From Nymphaea colorata (taxonomy: Eukaryota; Streptophyta; Magnoliopsida; Nymphaeales; Nymphaeaceae), in contig NW_022204626.1 in assembly GCF_008831285.2 (NCBI RefSeq), forward strand, positions 5,001 through 27,239: 22,239 bases of DNA, written 5' to 3'. Shown in pieces: positions 1 through 9,069 of this stretch (position 1 is its first letter; each line of letters starts with the position of its first letter). A program made the translations under genes and the position numbers. The notes under the pieces are model-generated. The model saw only the letters and a program-made list of their open reading frames with translations, ran no database searches and was not told the DNA's origin.

Positions 1-1591
1 TCGTCTCCCACCTTGTTCAACCCGAGAACCAGGCGTCTTCTCCCCCCTCGCGTCCTCTACCCCACGACGCTTCCGAATCCAGAAATTCCTTGAAGAGCCG
101 CCGTCCGAGACATAGGCATAAGGAAGAAGGCATCGGCGGATCTCCACCACCGGCGGCGATCCCTCCCTTGTCACGTAAGTACCCCCTTTCGAGCTTTTTC
201 AAAGTTCTGAAATTGGTGCCTTTGCCCTGATCACGAGGGTACTGTGAGGCCGATTCCAGCATAGGGAAGATTGAAGGCGACGGATCTACCGCCGGCTTCA
301 ATTCGACACCGAAGAGGAGACGAATTTCGATCTCTCTCTCGCTGCCCGATTGCTGCATTCTGCCTTAGAACACAGGGCGTCTTCACTCGGTTCCTCCCTC
401 GGCATACCCGAAGAGGGGAATCAGGATTTGGGCGTTTTCTGTTCTAATCAGAAATTGCAGATCGCGTCGCGGGATTGGAATCAGACGTTTGATCCCTAGT
501 AGGAAGTTGGCCGGATTAGAAAGACAAATCGATAAGAAAATTACAATTTCTAGCGGCCTGTTCTCCCCTTTGATCTGTCGGACCAGAGGCTCAAAAGTTA
601 AGAAATCTCGCTCTCTGGTCGAGATCTGAAGAAAAGGAGTGATCCCCGTGAATCGCCCAGAAAAGAGCTTTCTAATATCAAAAAGGGGCGAATTCTGTCG
701 GCTGGATCTCGAGATAGAATCTCGCCGGAAAAATGCTTGAATCCGGCCATCGCTGCTAATTCCGGTGGTCGCCATTGATTCCGGCGTTAGGGACCGAATT
801 GCCCTTCTTCCCTAGTGTTTTAACTAAAATTTTGAAAGGGGTATTACGGTCAATTAAGCTCCGAGCGTTAGCTCAGGCCGCCGGTGCGAATTGGAGTTTC
901 CTCCTCCGTCGCATCTGCCATTTCCGGCAAGTCCACCTCCGTTTCATCTCAGCCTTTCATTTCGACATCTGTCCACCATCCAGCCGTTCATCTGAGCCTT
1001 GTCCCAGCTGCTGCCATCTGTCCCGATCCAGGATCAGCTCGCAATCAGCTGCTCCACCAAATCAGGAAGCAATCCCGCAGCCGCCGCTCCCTTCCAGCTC
1101 CTCGCCATCTCCACCGTGTCAACCCTAACTCGCAAGGATCCTCACGCGTTCATCTTGACACGTGTCGCAATCCGAGCCAGCCCTCCGCCACCTCACTCGC
1201 CACCTCACCTGCCAGCTACCCACCTTGGTCCCGCGCATCGTCACTTGTCCTTCAGCCAGGCCCCGCGAGATCCCCTTTCCCTATTCCCTTGAATCTTTCC
1301 TCCTTAGTTTTAGGAAACACCTCCACCTCGCGCCACCTTGCCTATTCTTCCTCAGCCGTTTCCTCTTTTCCCTCTTGACCTGATCCGCAGCAATCCTCCA
1401 CCGTAGATCTGGTCCACGTGTCCCCATCTCAGTCTTAGCCTCATCCGAGCTCGCACGAGAGCGCCACCTGGCCCTTCGCCCCCAATCTCCTCTCCTTCCT
1501 TGTCGCATTTCTCCCTAACTCTTAGGCGAGAATTCGAGCTCCGTTCCTAATAGCTAGCATTCTTCTAGCTCTCTCTGTCGTGTCCGTCCAC

Positions 1592-1607
1592 CTTGCCACG
1601 TGGCAAG
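1592..1607. promoter_or_regulatory. 16-bp perfect G-box palindrome, LTR1
   Basis: CTTGCCACGTGGCAAG reads the same on both strands and centres on CACGTG, the core bound by plant bZIP and bHLH factors. It is conserved exactly at 10998-11013 and 20348-20363. Two further CACGTG sites lie upstream (within 1157-1166 and at 1415-1420). Binding is inferred from the core motif only. Confidence 0.45.
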
Positions 1608-1624
1608 CATCGGTGCATTCCCTG

Positions 1625-2050
1625 GGTAAGACCAGCCCAGTCAACCGAACCCACTAGGCAACCTCCTGCACCGAACCCGCACCTAGGCTAAACCTCTACC
1701 GAGCCAACCTAGATCGGCATTGACCCTTAGCCTTAGTCAACTAGGTCAGCTAGTCCACCGAACCCACTTCGTTGGTAGCCTCCCTTAGCGACTCGAGCCT
1801 ACCTCGAGTGACCCTTGACCTACTTGACCCGGACCCATTGACTCGGTCCATTTAGTCAACCACCTAGTTAGTTGAACCTCCGCACTTGGTCAACCTTGAC
1901 CAGCACCATGAGCTTAAGCTCGACCTTAACCTCACCAATTGGACCAACCTATTAGTTAGGTCAACCCGTGACTGAACCTAAACCCTATTTGACTGAGCCT
2001 ACCCTGACCCGAACCTGCTTGACTAGACCTACCACCTAGTAGAGCCCAGC
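1625..2050. promoter_or_regulatory. TTGAC/GTCAA-rich degenerate block, LTR1
   Basis: About 420 bp made mostly of short variants of GTCAACC, TTGACC and CCGAACC, with around a dozen TTGAC or GTCAA cores. TTGAC[C/T] is the W-box core recognised by WRKY factors. The block is present in all three LTRs. It could be a stress-response element or simply a decayed short-period repeat. It lies well downstream of the TATA candidate, so a classical upstream promoter role is uncertain. Confidence 0.35.
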
Positions 2051-2812
2051 CGAACCCAGCCAACCCAGCCTTAGCTAGGATTAGGTTCAGCCGGCTCGCC
2101 GGCCCTTACAACGGCCCCTTCCTCTTCGTCGGCATCCCCCGGCGCCCGTGGCCGAGCCACATCCCGGAGTTAGGCAGGCAGGCGCTGTCGCTGTGACAGC
2201 AGCCCCCCTCGGCAGTCCAGGCGGCCTTCCGGCCCTGTCCCGTCGTCTTCAGCGCAGCAGCAGCCCATCGGCAGAAGACGTCAGGCGACGTCGTCCTGAC
2301 AGGCGGCCTTCGATCAGACAGCAGACGAGCGCTCTCGGCATCCTCGTCGGCACGTCCGTAGCAATCCGAGACAGCGTATTCACTCTCGGCGCGCAGTTTG
2401 CCCCTCGGCCCGGCGCGTGTCAGAAGCGGTCTCGGCGCGACGTTAGCGCTGCCACCGTAGGATTAGTCGCGGTAACAGCGCAGCGGCCAAGCGGCGACCA
2501 GACTTCGGCAGTCGACCCGTCCATCCGCGCGCGGCCTACCGTCAGCACTTTCAGGCAGCAGTCAGTCCGAGCAGCAGGCTACGTGGAGGCACGCCTCAGT
2601 CGGTCTTCCTGTTCTGTGAGCTGCAGTGCTCGGGGGCAGGTTATCACCCCGAGACCCTATCCGGGTGCGCCAAGGGAGATCCTTGGCCGGTATCGTCTCT
2701 TACCCCCTTGTAGCTCCGGGTGGGATTTACTTTCAGTCTTAGGTAGCATATTAGTTTATTTCCAGCATTTCTGTTTTAGCCTTGGCTTCGGCCTAGCTCC
2801 CCCTTGAGGTAC

Positions 2813-2833
2813 CTCGAGGGCACTGCGCCCGAG
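2813..2833 (+). other. Palindrome and hairpin near the LTR1 3' end
   Basis: GAGGTACCTC (2806-2815) is a perfect 10-bp palindrome. It overlaps a hairpin in which CTCG(A)GGGC (2813-2821) pairs with GCCCGAG (2827-2833), with one bulged A. In LTR2 and LTR3 a C-to-T change in the loop allows one more pair. It may fold in the RNA; its function is unknown. Confidence 0.3.
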
Positions 2834-3198
2834 ACACGACCACAAGGAGCCAGACCACCTATTTACTTCTGTTGGGTGTGGTTTGCACGTTAGTGTGGTT
2901 TGCGTGGTTTGTGAGTGAGATTGAGTGTTCTCTGTATCGCTCGCGAATTGTAAAGGCCTCACGACCCCGTTAGTGTTTTTGTAGTAGGTAGACTTAGTTA
3001 GGAATATTTGGGATTCGGGTAACCTACACGTGTATCCCCCTACCTATTGGGTTTTGCGCCGGGGTCCTGTCCGGCCGGGTAGATCATTTGTGTAATTACC
3101 TAGGTTTTTCGGTTTTTAGAATAGGCCTCAAGAAGGTCCTGGGAAGTTTAGGATCGCACTGGTCGGGTTATTCTGGCCTAGGCGGTGAGATCCTAACA

Positions 3199-3822
3199 AT
3201 TGGTATCAGAGCGAATCTTGAGGAACACCGTCGGTTTGAGCACTTGGACCTACGAAGAAGCTTCATCAACGGCGGTGCAGACGGTCTTCTTTTCTGATTT
3301 CCAGAGTGTCAGTGGACTTCTTTTGGTTTTCTAGTCAGTCTATTTTCGGTTTTTTAGAGCAGATTTGGTTTTTTGGAGTCCCCACGACTTCCGTCTTCGT
3401 ACGTGTTTAGGGCTTTGCTTGCTCACTCTTAGCAAGTAGAGGGCTGTACATTCCGTGCACCCGAGGGCAGCCGAGCTCCCGGTTCGTCACCGAGGCACCA
3501 GGAGGGTGCGGTGATTTAGGCTTGTAAAAGCCCGGCCGTGGGCGAAGTGGGAGTGCCGAGGCGCGTAGGCGAAGCGCGGCACTAGGCGGGCCAACCCGTC
3601 TCCCTTGCCTCTAAACACGCTACCGGCAGCTAAGGCAGCGGCAGCGTAGGGCAGTAGGGCAGAGTCAATCGGCAGATCAGGTCTTCGGGCAGGGATCAGC
3701 CAACAGTTTTAGGAGTCGGACAGCGACTTCTCGCTTGAGAGTGGCAGCGTCAGTTTTTTGGAATTTTAGCTAGGATTTCTGTCTTCGGTAGTTCTTGGAC
3801 ATATAACCGCCCCTAAACAATT
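3199..3822 (+). other. Untranslated leader of unit 1 with a hairpin cluster
   Basis: This 624-bp stretch between the LTR and the gag start has no supported gene. It holds five consecutive potential RNA hairpins: 3418-3436 (CTTGCT/AGCAAG), 3445-3459 (TGTAC/GTGCA), 3487-3514 (TCAC+GCACC/GGTGC+GTGA), 3519-3532 (GGCTT, GUAA loop, AAGCC) and 3552-3583 (AGTGCCG/CGGCACT plus an inner CGC/GCG). The GUAA loop fits the GNRA class. The position, just before gag, is where retroelement packaging and dimerisation signals usually sit. The arms are kept in the leaders of units 2 and 3 where visible, while loops vary. Function is inferred. Confidence 0.5.
3201..3212 (+). other. Primer binding site of unit 1, initiator tRNA-Met
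   Basis: TGGTATCAGAGC is complementary to the 3' end of plant initiator tRNA-Met and is the usual minus-strand primer site of plant Ty3/Gypsy elements. It lies two bases after the TAACA end of LTR1, which fixes that boundary. The same site is at 12595-12606 and 21962-21973. Confidence 0.95.
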
Positions 3823-6800
3823 ATGGGCAAGTCAAAGAAGCAGTTCAATTCCGACGAGCCTGTCCTTGAGGAGCCCCTCAACGATCAACCTGAGGAAGCT
3901 CCGAGCACACAAGCGGGACCAGTTCCCAACTATGCAATGGGCAGAATTTTGAACATTGAAAAAGAGCTGTTGCAAATGAGAAATGATATGAACAAATCCG
4001 ATCAAGTCCGCAAACGAGAAATGGAAAGACAAAACCGAGAGCGGCAAAATGAGATGGATGAAATTCGCGGTCTTTTGAAGCAATTGGCTACCAACCAGAA
4101 CCCAGGAGGGGAAAGGACCACCCAGGGTCCGAACAAAGGAAAAGGTGTGTTAGGTGCCCCTACCTACCCCACCGATACTGAGGTAGACCCGAACAATCTC
4201 TCGCATATCGGAACAAGTACAGAAGGGGGCAAACTTTTACACATGGGTCCTCCGCCAGAGCGACAGCCCATTGAGCCCACTAGCGAATATTATAGAACGC
4301 CAAGAGTGCAAAGGTTCGCTAGCAGCAGAATGAATCGCACCTATTACGATTCAGAAGGGGAACAGGACGAATCTCCTCTACGTCCTAGAAGAGCGCAACG
4401 TCAGCTTCAAGAAGAGAGGCGAACTCCCACCGTTCGTTATGAGTTTCCCAAATTCAATGGGGAGCACTTACGGGAGTGGCTATTCATGGCCGAGAGGTAC
4501 TTCTTGTGCCATCGTGTACCCCAAGACGAGTGGATTGAAATTGCCACTGCGAACATGACAGGAGAGGCCACAACCCATTATTTGTGGTTCGATCACAAAA
4601 CGGCAGATCCAACTTGGGAGAAGTACAAGGCGAGTCTCCAATTACAGTTCGGAGATTCAACATTCATCGATTATGATGAGGACCTCAAGAATCTGGTCCA
4701 ATCCACAACCGTTGCAGCCTACCAACGTCAATTTGAGAGGTTGGCTAGCATGGTCCAGTGGCCAGAGAAGGCCCTCATCGGAGCGTTCAAAGGCGGCCTC
4801 AAAAGCGAAGTAAAGAGAGAATTGAAAATTCACCGCTTCAACAGGTTAGAAGAATGTTTTGCCATGGCCCGTCTCTATGAGGAGCAAATAGAGGAAAAGA
4901 GAGCCGAGAAGAAGGCTCATAAGATGGACAAGCAGAGGAGGAGACCTTCCTACTCCTCTGGTTCTCGATTTAGAGGGAAGGAACCAACTCCCTTCCGAAG
5001 AGGGAGTGATTATCGGCCACCCCAAGGCCCAAACCCAGGGCAAGGCCGAAAACCACCAACGCGTTACCTCACGCCAAAGCAGATTGAAGAATTCAGGCGT
5101 AAAGGCCTATGCTACAGATGTGAGGGAAAGTGGGATAAGAACCATCAGTGCCCAACGTATTACAGGGTACAGGTGGTGAGCGATGACGAGTCCAGTTCAT
5201 GTAGCGATTCGTCTACAACGTCGTATGAGACCAGCTCGTCCTCATCAGATGAGGAAGTAGTTACCAAGAGGCGAGCTAAACAAGCCGAGAAAAAGAAAGA
5301 AGTCCGGATTGAAGAGACTCCCGCCAAAGAAGAAAAGCCAACCGAGGCAGAGTCTCTGCATTCAATGCAAGATCCCAACAAACCCAACTCATTCCGGGTA
5401 TTTGGGAGGATAAACGGACATAAGGTCTTAATTCTGCTTGATAATGGAGCAACCAAGAACTTCCTAACTGAGGAAGCAGCACGAAGATGCAACATCTCCT
5501 TAGAATCAAGCCACCCCCAAACTATAATCGTGGGAGGGGGTATGAGGTTAAAGTGCCATAACGAAGGGAAAGGCATAGAAGTAGTGATCAAGAGAAAACC
5601 ATTCAAGATCGACTTCTTAGTCATTCCTTTGGATGGAGTCGACCTTATTCTCGGGATGCCATGGTTTTTCACGCTTGGCATCATATCATGGGATGTGAAG
5701 AACTTCAGCATGACCTTCACTCCCGACGGCGACGAAGAGCCCATGACGCTACAGGGCTTAACCAGCACAACTCGTCCCAAGGCTGCACTTCGGGCAATTG
5801 AAACCGAGCAGCCCGCGTGTTGGGTGATGGCACTCGCTACTGATGTGCCAGAAAAAGAAGAGCAGAAAGAGGTAGTACCAGAAGGAATTCAACTGGTGCT
5901 GGATCAATATGAGGACGTCTTTGAGGAGCCTAAGGGGCTCCCACCGCAGAGATCCTACGACCATAGGATCATAATGACTCAAGGGGCAGAACCGGTAAAT
6001 GTGCGCCCCTATAGGTATGGATATAACCAGAAGGCTGAAATCGAACGTCTGGTTAAGGAAATGTTGGAAAGTGGCATTGTGCAACCAAGTAGCAGCCCTT
6101 TCTCTTCACCGGTCCTACTTGTGAAGAAGAAAGACAACACCTGGCGCTTCTGTGTAGATTACCGCGCCTTGAATGAAGCCACCGTGAAGGATAGACATCC
6201 CATACCGGTAATTGATGAGTTATTGGATGAACTAGCCGGAGCAACTATCTTCTCCAAGATCGACTTACGAGCCGGCTATCATCAAATTCGTATGTACAAA
6301 GATGACGTCCCCAAGACCGCTTTCAGGACGCATGACGGGCACTACGAGTTCCTAGTCATGCCATTTGGTCTGACTAACGCACCAGCAACGTTTCAGAGGT
6401 GCATGAACGACGTCTTCAGACAATACCTCCGCGATTTCATCTTAGTTTTCTTTGATGACATCTTGATTTACAGTCAGTCTGAAGAATCACATCAGAAGCA
6501 TCTCGCTATTGCTCTTCAGATACTGAGAGATAACCAATTATACGCTAAGATGTCCAAATGCAGCTTTGGGCAACCTTCTATTGGTTATCTAGGGCACATA
6601 GTGTGCCAACAAAGGGTTCGGGCAGACCCCGAAAAATTAGAAGCCATGCAGAAATGGCCACTGCCTAAGGACTTGAAAGGACTCCGCGGATTCCTCGGTT
6701 TGACTGGGTACTATAGGCGTTTTATACAAGGTTACGGTTTGATCGCACAGCCTTTGACCCAGATGCTCAAGAAAGGAGCCTTTCAGTGGTCGGATAAGGC

Positions 6801-8997
6801 TAGGGCAGCCTTTGAAAAGTTAAAACTTGCCCTTATGTCTGCGCCCGTTCTTACACTTCCGGATTTCAACCAGCAGTTCACAATAGAGACAGACGCATGT
6901 GAGGTTGGAATTGGGGCCGTTCTCAGCCAAGGAGGCCACCCTATCGCTTATATGTCTAAGGCGCTCACAAGTAGAGCGAAGCCTCTCTCTACTTATGAGA
7001 AAGAACTACTAGCGATAGTGTTGGCAGTGGAAAAGTGGCGGCCCTACATTATAGGGCGTAGATTCACAGTTAAGACGGACCAAAATTCTCTAAAGTACAT
7101 GTTAAAGCAGAGAGTATCCACGCCTACCCAACAACGTTGGTTAGCAAAGCTGCTGGGATACGATTTTGAAATAGAGTACAAAAAGGGTCCGGAAAACACA
7201 GCGGCCGATTCTCTCTCTCGACTGACCGAGCAGTTCATGACTCTTTCGGTAGTGGAAACTGATGTTTGGGATAGGTTAGCCCAGGAACAGCAAGCAGATC
7301 AGTCCCTAAGGCTAGTCCATGCATCAACAGAACAACATCCAGGATCCATTCCCTTCTATACAGTCAGAGGGAATCTATTATATAGGAAGAACCGAGCAGT
7401 GGTTCCTCCAGAGTCTGGGCTTAAGCAGGAACTCCTGCGTCATTTCCATGACACCCCTGCCGCGGGTCATGAGGGGGTCTCTAAAACCCTAAGCAGAATT
7501 AAAGCCCAATTTTGGTGGCGTGGCATGAAGGCAGAGGTACAAAGGTACATCCGGAGTTGCCTGGTATGCCAGAGGGAAAAATACGAGGCCATTAGACCTC
7601 CAGGGCATTTAGTTCCCCTCCCCATACCAGCCAAACCATGGACCGATGTGACCATGGATTTTATTGACGCCATGCCCCGCTCTGAAGGCAAGGAAGCTGT
7701 GCTAGTGGTAGTGGACCGTCTGACCAAGTACAGCCACTTCGCTCCCTTGCCTAGGTCGTATCAAGGGCCAATGGTGGCCAGCGTGTACCAGGAGTACGTT
7801 GGAAAGCTCCACGGAATGCCACAATCAGTCGTATGTGACAGAGATTCAATTTTCCTTAGCGCATTCTGGCAGGAGTACATGAAGCTTATGGGTACAACGC
7901 TCAAGTTTAGTACAGCCCATCACCCACAGACAGACGGGCAGAGCGAAATCGTAAATCGATCTCTTGAGACCTATTTGAGGTGTTTTGCAGGAGAAAGGCC
8001 ACAGACTTGGGTAAAATTCTTACCTTGGGCAGAGTGGTCTTACAACACCAGTTTACATTCGTCAACAGGAATGACGCCTTTTGAAGGTGTATATGGGACC
8101 CCTCCTCCAAGTATCCCTAGATATGAAGGAGGTACAGCAGGCGACGACAATGTAGACTGCGAGCTACGCACCCGTGAGGAAGTCCTTGACTCCCTCAAGC
8201 AAAACATTGCCAAAGCCCAGAACAGGATGAGACAGGTCTACAACAAAGGGCGAAAAGATCGAGAATTCGAAGTGGGTGATTACGTGTGGTTGAAGAGGTT
8301 GCCCCTCAAACAACGATCGTTAATGGGCCAACCCTATTCTAAGCTACTACCGAGGTATTATGGACCGTTTCCGGTATTACAAAAAGTAGGAAAGGCAGCA
8401 TATCGACTGGGACTTCCGCGGGAAGCAATGGTGCACCCAGTTTTCCATATCACCAGGCTCAAGCCTCATCATGGTGATATTCCTACAGTGATCGAGCAGA
8501 TACCGGAACAGGACAACTTGCCCACTCCCTATCGTATACTTAAACATAGATATGTCCAGAGACAAGGGAGAACACGGCATGAGGTATTAGTGGAATGGGA
8601 GGGACCTGACAGAGGAACCTCTTGGGAAGAGTTTGGGTCAGTGGCTCATCGCTTTCCCTCCTCTAGCGCTCGAGGACAAGCGCATTCTAGGGAGGGGGAA
8701 TCTGTTACGGACCAACTTGTAGGTCCAGACCCAGATCGGCGTGATCAGGCCGAAACCTGTCGGTCAAGACGAAAGGCCTCGGATTTGTGGACACAGGCGC
8801 TAAGGCAGCACGAAGAAAGTCCAAGCGAGGCTAAGTCAGCACTCGAGCCAGTTGCAGCGGGCGGCGTGGGAGGAGCAACTAGGTCCGAAAGAGTGCTCAA
8901 ACCAGGTGGAACTCAAGACGTTCTAGAACCTATTGCGAGGCTCACCGAGCTTGATCAGGTTAATCCGAGCGTGAGCCCAAATTCCCCGAACGCTTGA
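3823..8997 (+). CDS. gag-pol: Gag-Pol polyprotein of a chromovirus LTR retrotransposon (intact, 1724 aa)
   Basis: One uninterrupted frame encodes, in order, Gag, aspartic protease, reverse transcriptase, RNase H, integrase and a chromodomain. Together these package the element RNA, copy it into DNA and insert that DNA into chromatin. The ATG at 3823 is the first long-frame start after the leader and opens a Lys/Glu-rich N-terminus. Gag and Pol are fused with no stop or frameshift, as in many plant chromoviruses. The polypurine tract lies inside the frame (codons 1623-1626), and the frame continues 98 codons into LTR2 to a TGA at 8995-8997. All catalytic residues I checked are present, so this copy could be functional. 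The gag knuckle and RT motifs resemble the Reina/Tekay-type chromoviruses, but lineage assignment needs a tree. The unit 2 copy (13211-18372) is broken. Confidence 0.95.
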   Translation: MGKSKKQFNSDEPVLEEPLNDQPEEAPSTQAGPVPNYAMGRILNIEKELLQMRNDMNKSDQVRKREMERQNRERQNEMDEIRGLLKQLATNQNPGGERTTQGPNKGKGVLGAPTYPTDTEVDPNNLSHIGTSTEGGKLLHMGPPPERQPIEPTSEYYRTPRVQRFASSRMNRTYYDSEGEQDESPLRPRRAQRQLQEERRTPTVRYEFPKFNGEHLREWLFMAERYFLCHRVPQDEWIEIATANMTGEATTHYLWFDHKTADPTWEKYKASLQLQFGDSTFIDYDEDLKNLVQSTTVAAYQRQFERLASMVQWPEKALIGAFKGGLKSEVKRELKIHRFNRLEECFAMARLYEEQIEEKRAEKKAHKMDKQRRRPSYSSGSRFRGKEPTPFRRGSDYRPPQGPNPGQGRKPPTRYLTPKQIEEFRRKGLCYRCEGKWDKNHQCPTYYRVQVVSDDESSSCSDSSTTSYETSSSSSDEEVVTKRRAKQAEKKKEVRIEETPAKEEKPTEAESLHSMQDPNKPNSFRVFGRINGHKVLILLDNGATKNFLTEEAARRCNISLESSHPQTIIVGGGMRLKCHNEGKGIEVVIKRKPFKIDFLVIPLDGVDLILGMPWFFTLGIISWDVKNFSMTFTPDGDEEPMTLQGLTSTTRPKAALRAIETEQPACWVMALATDVPEKEEQKEVVPEGIQLVLDQYEDVFEEPKGLPPQRSYDHRIIMTQGAEPVNVRPYRYGYNQKAEIERLVKEMLESGIVQPSSSPFSSPVLLVKKKDNTWRFCVDYRALNEATVKDRHPIPVIDELLDELAGATIFSKIDLRAGYHQIRMYKDDVPKTAFRTHDGHYEFLVMPFGLTNAPATFQRCMNDVFRQYLRDFILVFFDDILIYSQSEESHQKHLAIALQILRDNQLYAKMSKCSFGQPSIGYLGHIVCQQRVRADPEKLEAMQKWPLPKDLKGLRGFLGLTGYYRRFIQGYGLIAQPLTQMLKKGAFQWSDKARAAFEKLKLALMSAPVLTLPDFNQQFTIETDACEVGIGAVLSQGGHPIAYMSKALTSRAKPLSTYEKELLAIVLAVEKWRPYIIGRRFTVKTDQNSLKYMLKQRVSTPTQQRWLAKLLGYDFEIEYKKGPENTAADSLSRLTEQFMTLSVVETDVWDRLAQEQQADQSLRLVHASTEQHPGSIPFYTVRGNLLYRKNRAVVPPESGLKQELLRHFHDTPAAGHEGVSKTLSRIKAQFWWRGMKAEVQRYIRSCLVCQREKYEAIRPPGHLVPLPIPAKPWTDVTMDFIDAMPRSEGKEAVLVVVDRLTKYSHFAPLPRSYQGPMVASVYQEYVGKLHGMPQSVVCDRDSIFLSAFWQEYMKLMGTTLKFSTAHHPQTDGQSEIVNRSLETYLRCFAGERPQTWVKFLPWAEWSYNTSLHSSTGMTPFEGVYGTPPPSIPRYEGGTAGDDNVDCELRTREEVLDSLKQNIAKAQNRMRQVYNKGRKDREFEVGDYVWLKRLPLKQRSLMGQPYSKLLPRYYGPFPVLQKVGKAAYRLGLPREAMVHPVFHITRLKPHHGDIPTVIEQIPEQDNLPTPYRILKHRYVQRQGRTRHEVLVEWEGPDRGTSWEEFGSVAHRFPSSSARGQAHSREGESVTDQLVGPDPDRRDQAETCRSRRKASDLWTQALRQHEESPSEAKSALEPVAAGGVGGATRSERVLKPGGTQDVLEPIARLTELDQVNPSVSPNSPNA
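4441..5153 (+). other. gag: Gag capsid and nucleocapsid part of the unit 1 polyprotein
   Basis: Residues about 207-357 match the retrotransposon Gag capsid fold: FPKFNGEHLREWLFMAERYF opens it and a helical QFERLASMV-type segment follows. Residues 1-206 are hydrophilic, with a Lys/Glu/Arg-rich probable coiled coil near residues 40-90. A basic Arg/Pro/Gly-rich stretch (about 365-420) leads to one zinc knuckle, C430-X2-C433-X7-H441-X-C443. The outer cysteine spacing equals that of a normal CCHC knuckle, but the histidine sits three places later; I recall this spacing from other plant chromoviruses. It is followed by a Ser/Asp/Glu-rich linker (about 453-478) and a Lys/Glu-rich stretch before the protease. 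Confidence 0.88.
5368..5730 (+). other. Aspartic protease part of the unit 1 polyprotein
   Basis: The active-site motif is LLDNGATKNF, with catalytic D540. The flap-to-C-terminal signature is ILGMPWF (residues 609-615). The enzyme cuts the polyprotein into mature parts and works as a dimer. The residue after the catalytic Asp is Asn (DNGA), where retroelement proteases usually have Ser or Thr (DSGA or DTGA). The same DNGA is present in unit 2, so it is a family trait and not a random mutation. Domain edges are approximate. Confidence 0.85.
5930..7230 (+). other. Reverse transcriptase and RNase H part of the unit 1 polyprotein
   Basis: The RT core runs over residues about 703-885. [14 protein letters not shown] gives catalytic D814 and [10 protein letters not shown] gives D878 and D879; [13 protein letters not shown] is the conserved motif between them. 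FFDD at the active site is common in plant chromoviruses. RNase H follows (about 1010-1135), with D1024 in TIETDA, E1061 in STYEKEL, D1086 in VKTDQ and D1129 in AADSLSR. Together they copy genomic RNA into double-stranded DNA, priming from tRNA-Met at the PBS and from the polypurine tract. Confidence 0.95.
7435..8664 (+). other. Integrase with GPY/F module and chromodomain, unit 1 polyprotein
   Basis: The zinc-binding domain is H1209-X6-H1216-X29-C1246-X2-C1249. The catalytic triad is D1279 (TMDFID), D1339 (VVCDRD) and E1375 (DGQSEIVNR), with exactly 35 residues between the last two (DD35E). The GPY/F module has YYGPFPV at 1512-1518. A chromodomain-like segment follows at about 1570-1613 with VLVEWEG (W1592) and TSWEEF (W1601); the usual first cage aromatic is not obvious, as in type II plant chromovirus chromodomains. 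Such domains steer integration towards particular chromatin, often heterochromatin. Confidence 0.9.
8689..8700 (+). other. Polypurine tract of unit 1
   Basis: AGGGAGGGGGAA is an uninterrupted purine run ending two bases before the TGTTACGG start of LTR2. It is the expected plus-strand primer and fixes the LTR2 left boundary. It lies inside the gag-pol reading frame. Confidence 0.93.
8703..8997 (+). other. LTR-encoded C-terminal tail of Gag-Pol (98 codons)
   Basis: The frame enters LTR2 in codon 1627 and ends at 8997. The tail is polar, with a basic RSRRK patch, an SDLWTQALRQ segment and a Pro/Ser-rich end. In LTR3 the last 70 codons (18160-18372) encode the same residues despite base changes. 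CRM-type chromoviruses also encode an integrase C-terminus from the 3' LTR and it has been linked to centromere targeting. I cannot show that this tail is related to theirs. Confidence 0.75.
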
Positions 8998-9069
8998 GCC
9001 TATCTAAAGCCGAGAGGCTTAGGTTCAGGTCTGAGTCAATCGGACTTGACCCGTGCTCGAAATTCCGAA

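Larger units (their letters stand above)
175..2779 (+). other. Candidate leader intron inside LTR1 (donor 175, acceptor near 2764 or 2779)
   Basis: A strong plant-type 5' splice site (CAC followed by GTAAGT) starts at 175. Pyrimidine-rich 3' splice sites lie near the LTR end, with AG at 2764-2765 and at 2778-2779. Equivalent sites are in LTR2 (donor 9579, acceptors 12159-12160 and 12173-12174) and LTR3 (donor 18951, acceptors 21526-21527 and 21539-21540). If used, splicing would remove about 2.6 kb of the very long leader and bring the cap nearer to gag. However, the RNA used for replication must stay unspliced. This is inferred from splice-site consensus alone; no transcript evidence is available. 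Confidence 0.3.
1..3198 (+). repeat. LTR1, 5' LTR of unit 1 (5' end outside the window)
   Basis: This is the same sequence as 9404-12592 and 18777-21959, so it lacks about the first 701 bp of a full LTR, including the U3 promoter region. Its 3' end is placed at TAACA (3194-3198), two bases before the primer binding site; this mirrors the TGTTA that opens LTR2 and LTR3. It contains a candidate splice donor (175), CACGTG palindromes (1157-1166, 1415-1420, 1592-1607, 3025-3034), a TTGAC/GTCAA-rich block (about 1625-2050) and a fast-changing GC-rich block (about 2130-2600). I see no host-type gene in it. Short frames on both strands are low-complexity and are not supported as genes. Confidence 0.93.

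Noticed and set aside
17-358. 113-codon minus-strand frame in LTR1, repeated at 9460-9762 and 18793-19134
   Set aside because: It recurs only because the LTRs are nearly identical. It is shortened by an indel in LTR2, has no recognised domain, and lies opposite the likely transcript leader.
884-1378. Ser/Pro-rich + strand frames in the LTRs (also near 10180-10698 and 19659-20072)
   Set aside because: Low-complexity composition from C-rich DNA. The frames change by indel between LTR copies, which argues against coding.
2148-2807. 219-codon + strand frame in LTR1
   Set aside because: It lies in the indel-rich variable block and is not kept as the same protein in LTR2 or LTR3.
3088-3297. Short frame across the LTR1 end and PBS
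   Set aside because: It lacks an ATG at its start and crosses functional RNA sites. It is chance openness.
5160-5780. 206-codon antisense frame opposite gag-pol
   Set aside because: Shadow of the strongly coding sense strand; no recognisable domain, and broken in unit 2.
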